Below, in pieces: positions 6,687 through 13,115 of a stretch of DNA of 13,115 nucleotides. Both the position numbers and the translations under genes were made by a program. The DNA is taken from positions 1 through 13,115 of the forward strand of contig DKGN01000104.1 of the NCBI GenBank assembly GCA_002453275.1. The letters are read 5' to 3'. Under the pieces are notes generated by a model. It worked only from the letters and a program-made list of their open reading frames with translations, did not search any database and was not told the origin of the DNA. The stretch comes from Caryophanales bacterium UBA6769. Its GTDB lineage: Bacteria; Bacillota; Bacilli; Bacillales; UBA6769. Numbering within the stretch: position 1 is the stretch's first letter; the number at the start of each line of letters is the position of its first letter.

Positions 6687-6733
6687 TGGTAAAATAGTTA
6701 TTTTCTGAACGGGCTTGCTCTTTATGTTAAAAT
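6687..6733 (+). promoter_or_regulatory. Tandem extended -10 promoters of the wal operon
   Basis: Two near-identical extended -10 elements occur 38 bp apart: TGGTAAAAT (6687-6695) and TGTTAAAAT (6725-6733). Each has the TGn motif and a TAAAAT hexamer (5 of 6). Both have poor -35 boxes; the second has CTGAAC (6705-6710) at a 17-nt spacing. The downstream one would start transcription near 6740, about 97 nt before walR. The long untranslated leader 6740-6821 shows no strong hairpin to my eye. Tandem promoters would suit an essential operon, but both are predictions. Confidence 0.5.
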
Positions 6734-6836
6734 GAATGGATAGGTAAAACCATGCTTGCTTAACAGACATGAAAATGGCAGAGAACATAGATGGCAATAG
6801 AATGCGTTTCAAATGTAAGCGAAGGAGTGACACATA

Positions 6837-7541
6837 ATGGAAAAGAAAATATTAATCGTTGAAGATGAAAAACCAATTGCAGATATTCTCCAATTTAATC
6901 TTGAAAAAGAAGGATATCGGGTTGTCGTTGCCCACGATGGAGATGAAGCGTTAATAAAAGTGGAAGAAGATCCTCCTGATCTTGTCCTTTTAGATTTAAT
7001 GTTACCGAAAAAAGACGGAATGGAAGTGTGTCGTGACATTCGGAAAGCACACCACATGCCGATCATTATGTTGACGGCGAAAGACTCTGAGATTGATAAA
7101 GTGCTCGGTCTCGAATTAGGCGCCGATGACTACGTCACAAAGCCATTCAGCACACGAGAGCTTATTGCACGTGTGAAAGCGAATATTCGCAGACACCAAA
7201 AAGATGACAGTCAAGGGGAAAACGAAACAAAGGATATAGCTATCGGTTCGCTTATCATCCACCCGAATGCATACCAAGTAACGAAGCACGGAGAGGCATT
7301 GGACTTAACACATCGTGAATTTGAGTTGTTACACTATTTAGCGAGACATATTGGTCAAGTGATGACGAGAGAACATCTCTTGCAAACCGTTTGGGGATAT
7401 GATTATTTTGGTGACGTACGAACCGTTGATGTGACGATTCGTCGCCTACGTGAAAAAGTCGAGGATAATCCGAGCCATCCTGCGTGGATTATAACGAGAC
7501 GCGGTGTCGGTTATTATTTGCGTAACCCTGATCAGGAGTAG
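6837..7541 (+). CDS. walR: Response regulator WalR (YycF)
   Basis: WalR is the DNA-binding response regulator of the WalKR two-component system, which in Bacillus and Staphylococcus controls autolysins and cell-wall turnover and is essential. The 234-residue product has a receiver domain (about 1-120) with acidic pocket E9/D10, phospho-acceptor D53 (LVLLDLMLP), T80 and K102. An OmpR/PhoB-type winged helix follows (about 135-232), with the recognition region VRTVDVTIRRLREKV and the terminal wing GVGYYLR. T101 (YVTKPF), the position reported as a PrkC kinase target in B. subtilis, is retained. AAGGAG (6822-6827) lies 9 nt before the ATG. It is the first gene of the operon; walK begins 8 nt after its stop. 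Nothing is truncated or unusual. Confidence 0.97.
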   Translation: MEKKILIVEDEKPIADILQFNLEKEGYRVVVAHDGDEALIKVEEDPPDLVLLDLMLPKKDGMEVCRDIRKAHHMPIIMLTAKDSEIDKVLGLELGADDYVTKPFSTRELIARVKANIRRHQKDDSQGENETKDIAIGSLIIHPNAYQVTKHGEALDLTHREFELLHYLARHIGQVMTREHLLQTVWGYDYFGDVRTVDVTIRRLREKVEDNPSHPAWIITRRGVGYYLRNPDQE

Positions 7542-7549
7542 ACAACAGG

Positions 7550-9376
7550 ATGACAAAAAGGCCTTTTATAAAATCTATTCACCTGAAATTCACGCTCATG
7601 TATGTTCTTCTTATCGTCGTTGCGATCCAAATCATTAGCGTGTACTTTATTCAACAGCTCGAGGAACGGTTCAAAACAAATTTTAAAGATTCGATAACAG
7701 ATCGGGTCGAGCTGCTCGTTTACAATGTCGGCAATGAGTTGGACAAAGCCCCGGAAAGTGCGCCAGAGGATATAAAAGAAAACGTCGATTCGCTCGTATT
7801 TAACTTTCCGACGTTGAACAACGCAATCCGTGAGGTTCAAGTAATTGATCGGGACGGCGAAGTCATCGTCACGAGAGGGAATATTGAGTCAGGCGGAGAG
7901 CGGACGAACGACGTTCGCGTGAAGCAAGCGCTACTCGGTTCTCGAGATGATGATATTTTAAGAGATCAAGCAACAGGCGATCGAATTTATGTTTCCGCAT
8001 TGCCAATTCTCGTTGCAGGTAAAGAAGCACCAATCGGGGCGATTTATGTGGAAGCCTCGATGGAAGAAGTGTATCAGCAGCTTAATGAAATTAATACGAT
8101 TTTAGTGACCGCAACGGTCATCGCACTTATTATAACTGCAATCTTAGGTGTTTTTTTGGCACGGACAATAACGAGACCGATGTTAGACATGCGAAATCAC
8201 GCCCTTATCATGGCGAGAGGCGATTTTACACGAAAAGTAAAGATCTATGGCGATGACGAGATCGGTCAGCTTGCTGCCGCGTTTAATGACTTAACGAGAA
8301 AGTTAGAAGAAGCGAATGCAATTACTGAAGGAGAACGAAAGAAACTCGGGTCTATTTTGTCTTTTATGACGGATGGAGTTATTGCCACGGACAGTGACGG
8401 TATGATCATCCTCATGAATGATCGAGCAGAACAAATGTTAAACATTTCACGGCAAAACGTACTCGGAACTTCAATCTTGAAAGTGTTCCGACTTGCTGAG
8501 GAAATGACATGGAACGAGTTTTACTTAGGGCCAGAATCACAATTGCTTGATTTTAGTGATGATGACGACACGTATATCCTGCGCTCGAGCCACTCATTTA
8601 TCTTAGGTGATGACGGTTCAATCAATGGGTTAATTGCGGTCCTTCATGATATAACGGAACAAGAACAAATTGAACAAGAGCGTCGTGAGTTTGTTGTAAA
8701 TGTCTCACATGAATTGCGCACACCACTTACAACATTAAAAAGCTACATTGAAGCACTCCAAGAAGGAGCATGGGAAAGTGAAGAACTCGCTCCGAAATTT
8801 TTGAATGTCGTCGGGAATGAAACTGACCGAATGATTCGCCTCGTCAACGATTTATTACAGCTTTCAAAAATGGATAAAAAAGAATATGACTTTCATCTTG
8901 AGGAAGCTAACTTTATTGATTACTTTAACGGGATCATTGATCGTTTTGAAATGTCAAAATCAAGCACGATTCATTTCGTACGCTACTTGCAAGCAGGCGC
9001 CGCATACGTCAACCTTGATAAAGATAAAATGACGCAAGTAATCGATAACATCATTTCAAACGCATTGAAATATTCACCTGAAGGCGGCACGGTCACATTC
9101 CGTTGTTTCCAACAAGCAAATCGACTCCGTGTGAGCGTTGCAGATGAAGGGGTTGGCATTCCGAAAGCGAATTTATCGAGAATTTTTGAGCGTTTTTATC
9201 GTGTTGATCGTGCGAGAACGAGAGAACTTGGAGGGACAGGGCTAGGGCTCGCCATTGCAAAAGACATCATCCATGCACATGGCGGGGATATTTGGGCAGA
9301 AAGTGAATGGGGGAAGGGAACAACGATTACGTTCACCCTTCCATTTAAAACAGTAGCGGAGGCTGACTACAGATGA
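7550..9376 (+). CDS. walK: Sensor histidine kinase WalK (YycG)
   Basis: WalK is the membrane sensor kinase that phosphorylates WalR in response to cell-wall status and localises to division sites in relatives. The 608-residue protein has a transmembrane helix (about 14-34), an extracellular Cache/PAS-like domain (about 37-182), a second helix (183-205), then HAMP (about 206-258), a cytoplasmic PAS domain (about 268-370), HisKA with phospho-acceptor H387 in NVSHELRTPL, and HATPase_c. The kinase boxes are N box NIISNALKYSPEGG, G1 DEGVGIP, F box FERFYRVD and G2 GGTGLGLAI. In the PAS domain F272 stands where S. aureus WalK has the zinc ligand His271, while D275, H366 and E370 appear retained. Its AGGAG lies inside the end of walR (7534-7538). 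The stop overlaps the walH start (ATGA), suggesting translational coupling. Confidence 0.97.
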   Translation: MTKRPFIKSIHLKFTLMYVLLIVVAIQIISVYFIQQLEERFKTNFKDSITDRVELLVYNVGNELDKAPESAPEDIKENVDSLVFNFPTLNNAIREVQVIDRDGEVIVTRGNIESGGERTNDVRVKQALLGSRDDDILRDQATGDRIYVSALPILVAGKEAPIGAIYVEASMEEVYQQLNEINTILVTATVIALIITAILGVFLARTITRPMLDMRNHALIMARGDFTRKVKIYGDDEIGQLAAAFNDLTRKLEEANAITEGERKKLGSILSFMTDGVIATDSDGMIILMNDRAEQMLNISRQNVLGTSILKVFRLAEEMTWNEFYLGPESQLLDFSDDDDTYILRSSHSFILGDDGSINGLIAVLHDITEQEQIEQERREFVVNVSHELRTPLTTLKSYIEALQEGAWESEELAPKFLNVVGNETDRMIRLVNDLLQLSKMDKKEYDFHLEEANFIDYFNGIIDRFEMSKSSTIHFVRYLQAGAAYVNLDKDKMTQVIDNIISNALKYSPEGGTVTFRCFQQANRLRVSVADEGVGIPKANLSRIFERFYRVDRARTRELGGTGLGLAIAKDIIHAHGGDIWAESEWGKGTTITFTLPFKTVAEADYR

Positions 9377-10749
9377 ATTTTGAAAAGCTCAAAACCATTA
9401 TCCTTACTGCATTAGTTGCAATCAGCCTACTCTTGACCTATTTTCTGTGGACGTTTCAGCCGAATTACGAGCAACTCGCTAATTTGGAAACAATTGAAAA
9501 GGTAATGCTCGCACAAGAGCGCTCATTAAATGAAGTGATCACTCCAATTCACGTTTTTCATCATGCTGAGGAAAGCCACAGTGGTGCTTATCGTGTCGAC
9601 GGATTTAAGCCACTGTATGACCTCCTGCTTGAAGGAACGTTTACAGGTTTTGAACAATACTCGTTGAACAACCAAGTGATGAACCTCGTTAACAATGAAA
9701 AAAGCATTGACTTCGTCTTCGCAGACGGACTCTCTATGGATGTTTTTCACCAGCTGTTGGACTTTAGCCGGGAACAACCCGTTTTATCTGACGTGGATCG
9801 CGTCATTGTGTTCGAACAAGATAGAGGGAATCGTGTCAAAACGTATGCTTGGTTTATCTCTTTTCAGAACAAAAGCTATATCGAGGCAGAAATCTCAAAC
9901 CAAACGTTCCAAGCGTATGAAGACATCTACGCACAGCAGAAGGAGAGCTTTTTAGACGTTGAGCTTTTGCATGTTGGCTCAAGCCGAATACCAACGTACT
10001 TTCCAACGAAGCCACTTGAAATGAATAAGCTTCAAGCGTACCCAGTCCCGATCCCAGAGTTAGATTTAACGAAAGCGCTCTTCCCTGATCCGAGTCTCGT
10101 AAGGGAAAGCTATCAAGAGAATAATCTCCGTTCCTATACAGATGGGAACCGTGAGCTTAAAGTGTTTTTTAACTCTAATTATGTGACCTTCATCAATCCA
10201 ACGAGGCGTGGAGACAGAATGAACGGTCAAACTGATTCTACGATTTTGCAGGCACACCGGTTTGTCAATAGTCACGGTGGCTTCACAGAACCGTACGCGT
10301 TTACGAGCGTAAGAGATCGTGCTGATCATAAATCACAAATTGAATTTCGTCTCTTATTTAATGGGTACCCAGCCTTTGATGCACGAATTGCTGAGCTACA
10401 AGTCATTTGGCAAGATCATGAAGTGTTCGAATATGTACGTTCAATGGAGACGATAGCAGATTCCGTCGTTTATGAGGAACCAGATACACTGACACTTCTA
10501 TCAGCTGAGGAACTGATGACAGCGTTACAAAATTCATTCGTCTTCGATGCAAACGAGATTGAAAAAATTACACTCGGCTATACAGTGAGTAGCTACGATG
10601 ATTACGTCGTCTTCACACCGAACTGGTATATCTTTTACCAAGGAAAGTGGGAAGTCATTTTGAAAGAAAATGAACCGATGAAAGGAGGCAATGCACGTGG
10701 ATTGGAGCCGGACAAAAACAATCTTCATCGTCACATTTTTCGTGCTTGA
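9373..10749 (+). CDS. walH: WalK regulatory protein WalH (YycH)
   Basis: WalH is a single-pass membrane protein that, with WalI, contacts WalK and modulates its activity (repressing in B. subtilis, activating in S. aureus). The 458-residue length equals the family norm (about 455). It has a short cytoplasmic N-terminus, one transmembrane segment (about residues 8-28, TIILTALVAISLLLTYFLW) and a long extracytoplasmic part with no enzymatic motif. Assignment rests on the position between walK and walI, length, topology and the N-terminal pattern; sequence conservation in this family is low, so few motifs can be quoted. GGAGG (9358-9362) lies inside walK, 10 nt before the ATG, and the start overlaps the walK stop by 4 nt. 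Its own end overlaps walI by 53 nt. The dense overlaps indicate strict co-expression with the kinase. Confidence 0.92.
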   Translation: MNFEKLKTIILTALVAISLLLTYFLWTFQPNYEQLANLETIEKVMLAQERSLNEVITPIHVFHHAEESHSGAYRVDGFKPLYDLLLEGTFTGFEQYSLNNQVMNLVNNEKSIDFVFADGLSMDVFHQLLDFSREQPVLSDVDRVIVFEQDRGNRVKTYAWFISFQNKSYIEAEISNQTFQAYEDIYAQQKESFLDVELLHVGSSRIPTYFPTKPLEMNKLQAYPVPIPELDLTKALFPDPSLVRESYQENNLRSYTDGNRELKVFFNSNYVTFINPTRRGDRMNGQTDSTILQAHRFVNSHGGFTEPYAFTSVRDRADHKSQIEFRLLFNGYPAFDARIAELQVIWQDHEVFEYVRSMETIADSVVYEEPDTLTLLSAEELMTALQNSFVFDANEIEKITLGYTVSSYDDYVVFTPNWYIFYQGKWEVILKENEPMKGGNARGLEPDKNNLHRHIFRA

Positions 10750-11530
10750 CCTCTTTCTCGGCTATCAGCTCTATCAAAAACAAAGTGAAAATCAATTTGA
10801 CTATATTTCAGAGTCATCTGTGAAAATAGAAGACCAATTGAAGCATATGGACATTACGTACCCTGAATTACCTTCCGTTCCGAAAAAGCTCACTCACATC
10901 ATTGGAGAAACATATACATTTTCAGATGAAGATGTGAAAGAAATCGAGTCAGATGGGGTTACTGTTCGAACGGCAGAAGATAACAAAAAGTTACTCATTA
11001 CCTACGACGAGCCAAAACCAATTATCGGAACAAAAAGTGAAGCAAAAAGCTTAATCGGGTTACAAGTCCTGTTTAGTGATGATTACGTCTACTCAGAATA
11101 TTTATCAAAAAAAGGAAAAGAACTCGTCTTCATTCAAACGTATGAAAAGAGTCCGATCTATCAAAAAGAAGATAGCATCAACGGGCAAATTATGATTCAA
11201 TTGAACGAGGATGGAGAGATTACCAGCTTCTCCCAAACATACTTGGATACGAATGAGCAAGGAAAAGAACAAGAAATTTTAACGGCAATTAAAGCAATCA
11301 ACCAACTATTTAATAAAAGCAAACTCGCACGTAAAGACAAAATTACGTGGATTGAGCTCGGATACTTTAGTTTAATCGAAGGCGAAACACAAGTGCTTGC
11401 ACCGACATGGCTCATCGAAGTGAATGAGGAACGACATTATTACGTGAATGCAATCAACGGACTAATTGATGACCCAAACCAAGAATCAGGATCTGAGACA
11501 GGAGACGAAGAATATGAGTCTGAGGTTTAG
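10697..11530 (+). CDS. walI: WalK regulatory protein WalI (YycI)
   Basis: WalI is the partner of WalH, and both act on WalK through membrane and extracytoplasmic contacts. The product has 277 residues (family about 280), with an N-terminal transmembrane helix (about residues 8-25, IFIVTFFVLDLFLGYQL) and an exported C-terminal domain ending in an acidic tail (QESGSETGDEEYESEV). I chose the GTG at 10697 over the in-frame ATG at 10691. AAAGGAGG (10681-10688) is 8 nt from the GTG but only 2 nt from the ATG, and MDWSRTKTIF fits the family start. The first 53 nt overlap the end of walH in another frame, and the last 17 nt overlap walJ. It has no catalytic motifs. WalH and WalI are structurally related in S. 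aureus and B. subtilis; that is family knowledge, not visible here. Confidence 0.92.
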   Translation: MDWSRTKTIFIVTFFVLDLFLGYQLYQKQSENQFDYISESSVKIEDQLKHMDITYPELPSVPKKLTHIIGETYTFSDEDVKEIESDGVTVRTAEDNKKLLITYDEPKPIIGTKSEAKSLIGLQVLFSDDYVYSEYLSKKGKELVFIQTYEKSPIYQKEDSINGQIMIQLNEDGEITSFSQTYLDTNEQGKEQEILTAIKAINQLFNKSKLARKDKITWIELGYFSLIEGETQVLAPTWLIEVNEERHYYVNAINGLIDDPNQESGSETGDEEYESEV

Positions 11531-12308
11531 CGTTCTCGCAAGCGGAAGCTCAGGGAACGCACTTTACGTTGAAACAAATAAACAAAAGCTATTAATTGAT
11601 GCTGGCTTAAGTGGCAAAAAGATAGAAAAGCTCATGAGCAATGTGCATTGTTCTCCGAAAGAGCTTGACGGTATTCTCGTTACGCATGAACATAGCGATC
11701 ATATAAAAGGATTAGGCGTACTTGCGAGGCGTTACAAGCTACCGATTTATGCGAACAAAAAGACGTGGGATGCGATGGAAGACAGCATTGGTGAAGTCGA
11801 AAATGAACAGAAATTTGAATTTCCTGTTGAAGCGATCAAAACCTTTGGAGACTTAGATGTAGAATCGTTTCGCGTCTCCCATGATGCCGCTGAACCGATG
11901 TTTTACATTTTCCATCATGAAGGAAAAAAGCTTACACTAGCTACAGATATTGGTTATGTAAGCGACCGAATGAAAGGCATGATTAACGAATCGGACATGT
12001 ATATTTTCGAAGCGAATCACGATGTGAACATGCTCATGATGGGGCGTTATCCGTGGAATGTGAAACGGAGAATTTTAAGCGATAAAGGCCATGTTTCCAA
12101 TGAAGATGCCGCCCATGCGTTAGCGGATGTGATTGGTACGAATACGAAGCGGATATACTTAGCTCATCTAAGTCAAGATAACAACATGAAAGACCTAGCA
12201 CGCCTCTCCGTACAACAAGTTCTTGAGGAGCGGGGCTATACAGTCGGTTCAGACTTTATCCTATGTGATACTGACCCTGAAAAGCCGACAGCACTTACCG
12301 CAGTATAA
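11514..12308 (+). CDS. walJ: Metallo-beta-lactamase-fold hydrolase WalJ (YycJ)
   Basis: This 264-residue cytoplasmic protein of the metallo-beta-lactamase superfamily starts with the typical MSLRFSVLASGSSGN. The metal-binding motif THEHSDH gives H58, H60, D62 and H63. Further likely ligands are in VSHDAAEP, ATDIGYVSD and YLAHLSQDNN. Relatives are described as exo-/endonuclease-like (5'-3' DNA exonuclease activity in B. subtilis YycJ), with a link to coordinating cell division and replication, but the in vivo role is not settled. The ATG at 11514 is chosen because GGAG (11501-11504) is 9 nt upstream and it matches the family; an in-frame ATG at 11466 would add 16 unrelated residues deep inside walI. 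It overlaps walI by 17 nt and is the last tightly linked gene of the wal operon, 157 nt before htrA. Confidence 0.95.
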   Translation: MSLRFSVLASGSSGNALYVETNKQKLLIDAGLSGKKIEKLMSNVHCSPKELDGILVTHEHSDHIKGLGVLARRYKLPIYANKKTWDAMEDSIGEVENEQKFEFPVEAIKTFGDLDVESFRVSHDAAEPMFYIFHHEGKKLTLATDIGYVSDRMKGMINESDMYIFEANHDVNMLMMGRYPWNVKRRILSDKGHVSNEDAAHALADVIGTNTKRIYLAHLSQDNNMKDLARLSVQQVLEERGYTVGSDFILCDTDPEKPTALTAV

Positions 12309-12314
12309 TTAAAT

Positions 12315-12344
12315 TTGTTATCATATGAAAAAATGTGGTAAATT
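12315..12344 (+). promoter_or_regulatory. Possible promoter for the HtrA-like protease gene
   Basis: TTGTTA (12315-12320) and TAAATT (12339-12344) are 18 nt apart, each 4 of 6 to consensus, and the -10 carries an extended TGG (12336-12338). Together with the 157-nt gap this suggests that htrA can be transcribed independently of the wal operon. The match is weak. A second TATACT (12379-12384) lies inside the downstream inverted repeat but lacks a good -35. Confidence 0.35.
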
Positions 12345-12367
12345 CGCCACAATTTCATAAAGCATCA

Positions 12368-12406
12368 CCTTTTTTTCTTATACTAACAGTATGGATTAAA
12401 AAAAGG
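12368..12406. repeat. Nested inverted repeat in the walJ-htrA spacer
   Basis: CCTTTTTTT (12368-12376) is complementary to AAAAAAAGG (12398-12406). Inside it ATACT (12380-12384) pairs with AGTAT (12388-12392) across a 3-nt loop, so the whole 39-nt block can fold as one interrupted hairpin. No T tract follows the 3' arm, so it is not a typical terminator. It could be an operator or an RNA element in the htrA leader. A weaker imperfect inverted repeat (ATGAAA..TGTGG / CCACA..TTTCAT) lies just before it at 12325-12358. Confidence 0.5.
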
Positions 12407-12465
12407 ATAATAAAAATTTCCTAAACTGGCATACTGATACAGAACGAAAGGTTAGGTGACCGGTC

Positions 12466-13115
12466 GTGGGCTATTACGATGATCCAAATAACTCTAGTAG
12501 ACAAGAACGACAGAATAAAAATGTCCGTCCTTTTTTATCAGGTATCATTGGTGCACTCATTGGCGCACTTATCGTCCTACTTGCAGTACCAAAGCTTGCA
12601 GGCTTAGGCATATTACCTAGTGGTAATGAGCGCGAAGTCTTAGATAACGATAACGCAGGTCCATCAGAAAAAGTAAGTGTTGATGTTGACTCCGACATCA
12701 CGGGGGCCGTCTCGAAAGTGAGCGATGCTGTTGTAGGGGTAATTAATCTCCAACGAACGAACTTTTGGGAGGGGCAAGTGAGCGAAGCGGGTGCAGGCTC
12801 AGGCGTCATTTACAAAAAAGCAGGCGACGATGCCTTTGTCGTGACGAACTACCACGTCGTACGAGATGCAAACGGACTTGAAGTGACGCTAAGTAATGGC
12901 AACAGACTCGAAGCCGAGCTGATCGGTTCCGATCCGCTTATGGATCTGGCTGTCCTTCAAGTCGATGCAAATAAAGTCGAGAAGATTGCCGAGTTCGGAA
13001 CGTCGAGCAGCGTCAAGCCAGGGGAGCCAGCTATTGCGATCGGCAACCCGTTAGGCTTTCTTGAAGGAACAGTAACAGCAGGCATTATAAGTAATGTGGA
13101 ACGAACGATCCCCGT
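12466..13115 (+). CDS. Membrane-anchored HtrA/DegP-type serine protease (3'-truncated by window edge)
   Basis: A GTG at 12466 opens a frame that stays open to the window end (216 codons). The start is supported by TTAGGTGA (12452-12459) about 7 nt upstream and by MGYYDDP, which resembles the start of B. subtilis HtrC/YycK at the same locus. A short basic cytoplasmic N-terminus precedes one transmembrane helix (about residues 23-41, signal anchor). An acidic linker (about 45-80) leads to the trypsin-like domain, with catalytic H130 (VVTNYHVV) and D160 (MDLAVL) and the conserved AIAIGNPLGFLEGTVTAGIIS. The catalytic Ser motif (GNSGGP) and the PDZ domain would lie beyond 13115. Such proteases degrade or refold damaged proteins at the outer face of the membrane. 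Its place after walJ is conserved in Bacillus. Which paralogue (htrA, htrB or htrC) cannot be fixed from the fragment, though synteny favours htrC (yycK). Confidence 0.93.
   Translation, partial: MGYYDDPNNSSRQERQNKNVRPFLSGIIGALIGALIVLLAVPKLAGLGILPSGNEREVLDNDNAGPSEKVSVDVDSDITGAVSKVSDAVVGVINLQRTNFWEGQVSEAGAGSGVIYKKAGDDAFVVTNYHVVRDANGLEVTLSNGNRLEAELIGSDPLMDLAVLQVDANKVEKIAEFGTSSSVKPGEPAIAIGNPLGFLEGTVTAGIISNVERTIP

Noticed and set aside
6725..6830. WalR autoregulatory box (TGTWAH-N5-TGTWAH) near the walR promoter
   Set aside because: Single half-site-like words occur (TGTTAA at 6725, TGTAAG near 6814), but no direct repeat with a 5-nt spacer was found.
7532..7840. 102-codon open frame on the minus strand across the start of walK
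   Set aside because: It is antisense to the walK transmembrane and sensor region, whose protein is clearly real; there is no ribosome binding site or family pattern.
12325..12358. Rho-independent terminator after walJ
   Set aside because: The ATGAAA/TTTCAT and TGTGG/CCACA arms can pair, but the stem is interrupted and no T tract follows, so termination is unlikely.
12474..12809. 111-codon open frame on the minus strand
   Set aside because: It lies entirely opposite the 5' half of the htrA-like gene, has no recognisable motif or ribosome binding site, and the + strand frame encodes clear protease signatures.
1..13115. CRISPR array, tRNA cluster, insertion sequence or defence system
   Set aside because: No regularly spaced repeats, cloverleaf-like sequence, transposase motif or terminal repeats were seen. 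In B. subtilis tRNA genes lie near this locus, but the 5423-6836 interval here holds an oxidoreductase gene and no tRNA.

Overview
This window is a conserved chromosomal segment of a low-to-mid GC member of the Bacillaceae (Firmicutes). Three things point there: the gene order rplI-dnaB-purA-walR-walK-walH-walI-walJ-htrA, strong AGGAGG-type ribosome binding sites with several GTG starts, and proteins that read like Bacillus subtilis orthologues along their whole length. I cannot name the species. The general style would fit an alkaliphilic or soil Bacillus relative, but that is a guess.

Layout, left to right. (1) Positions 1-3106, + strand: the 3' part of rplI (ribosomal protein L9), then dnaB (replicative helicase; called dnaC in B. 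subtilis). The helicase gene is interrupted in frame by a 427-codon intein (1613-2893) that carries a LAGLIDADG homing endonuclease. (2) 3118-3159: a hairpin that can terminate transcription from both sides, between dnaB and a convergent short-chain dehydrogenase gene (3174-3914, - strand). (3) 3915-4135: a divergent intergenic region with a promoter and a PurR-operator-like inverted repeat ahead of purA (adenylosuccinate synthetase, ends 5422, own terminator). (4) 5605-6618: a monocistronic zinc-free medium-chain NADP-dependent oxidoreductase with its own promoter, an operator-like palindrome and a terminator. (5) 6837-12308: the wal operon, walR-walK-walH-walI-walJ, tightly packed with short or overlapping junctions. 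(6) 12309-12465: a spacer with inverted repeats and a possible promoter, then the 5' part of an HtrA-type membrane-anchored serine protease that runs off the window.

How the genes work together. L9 and DnaB are housekeeping functions of translation and replication. PurA makes the AMP branch of purines and appears PurR-controlled. WalK senses the state of the cell envelope and phosphorylates WalR, which in relatives controls autolysins and peptidoglycan turnover. WalH and WalI are membrane-anchored regulators of WalK. WalJ is a metallo-beta-lactamase-fold hydrolase that travels with them, and HtrA is an envelope quality-control protease. The two oxidoreductases are accessory genes placed between the conserved blocks.

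The most notable element is the DnaB intein. It sits at the same conserved helicase site (RESG / SIEQD) as the Synechocystis DnaB intein. It keeps both endonuclease aspartates, is visibly AT-richer than its host gene, and has a Ser in place of the usual block-B Thr. I found no CRISPR array, tRNA or rRNA, insertion sequence or prophage signal, and no convincing undescribed system. The other points of interest are regulatory sites and small departures from family norms.
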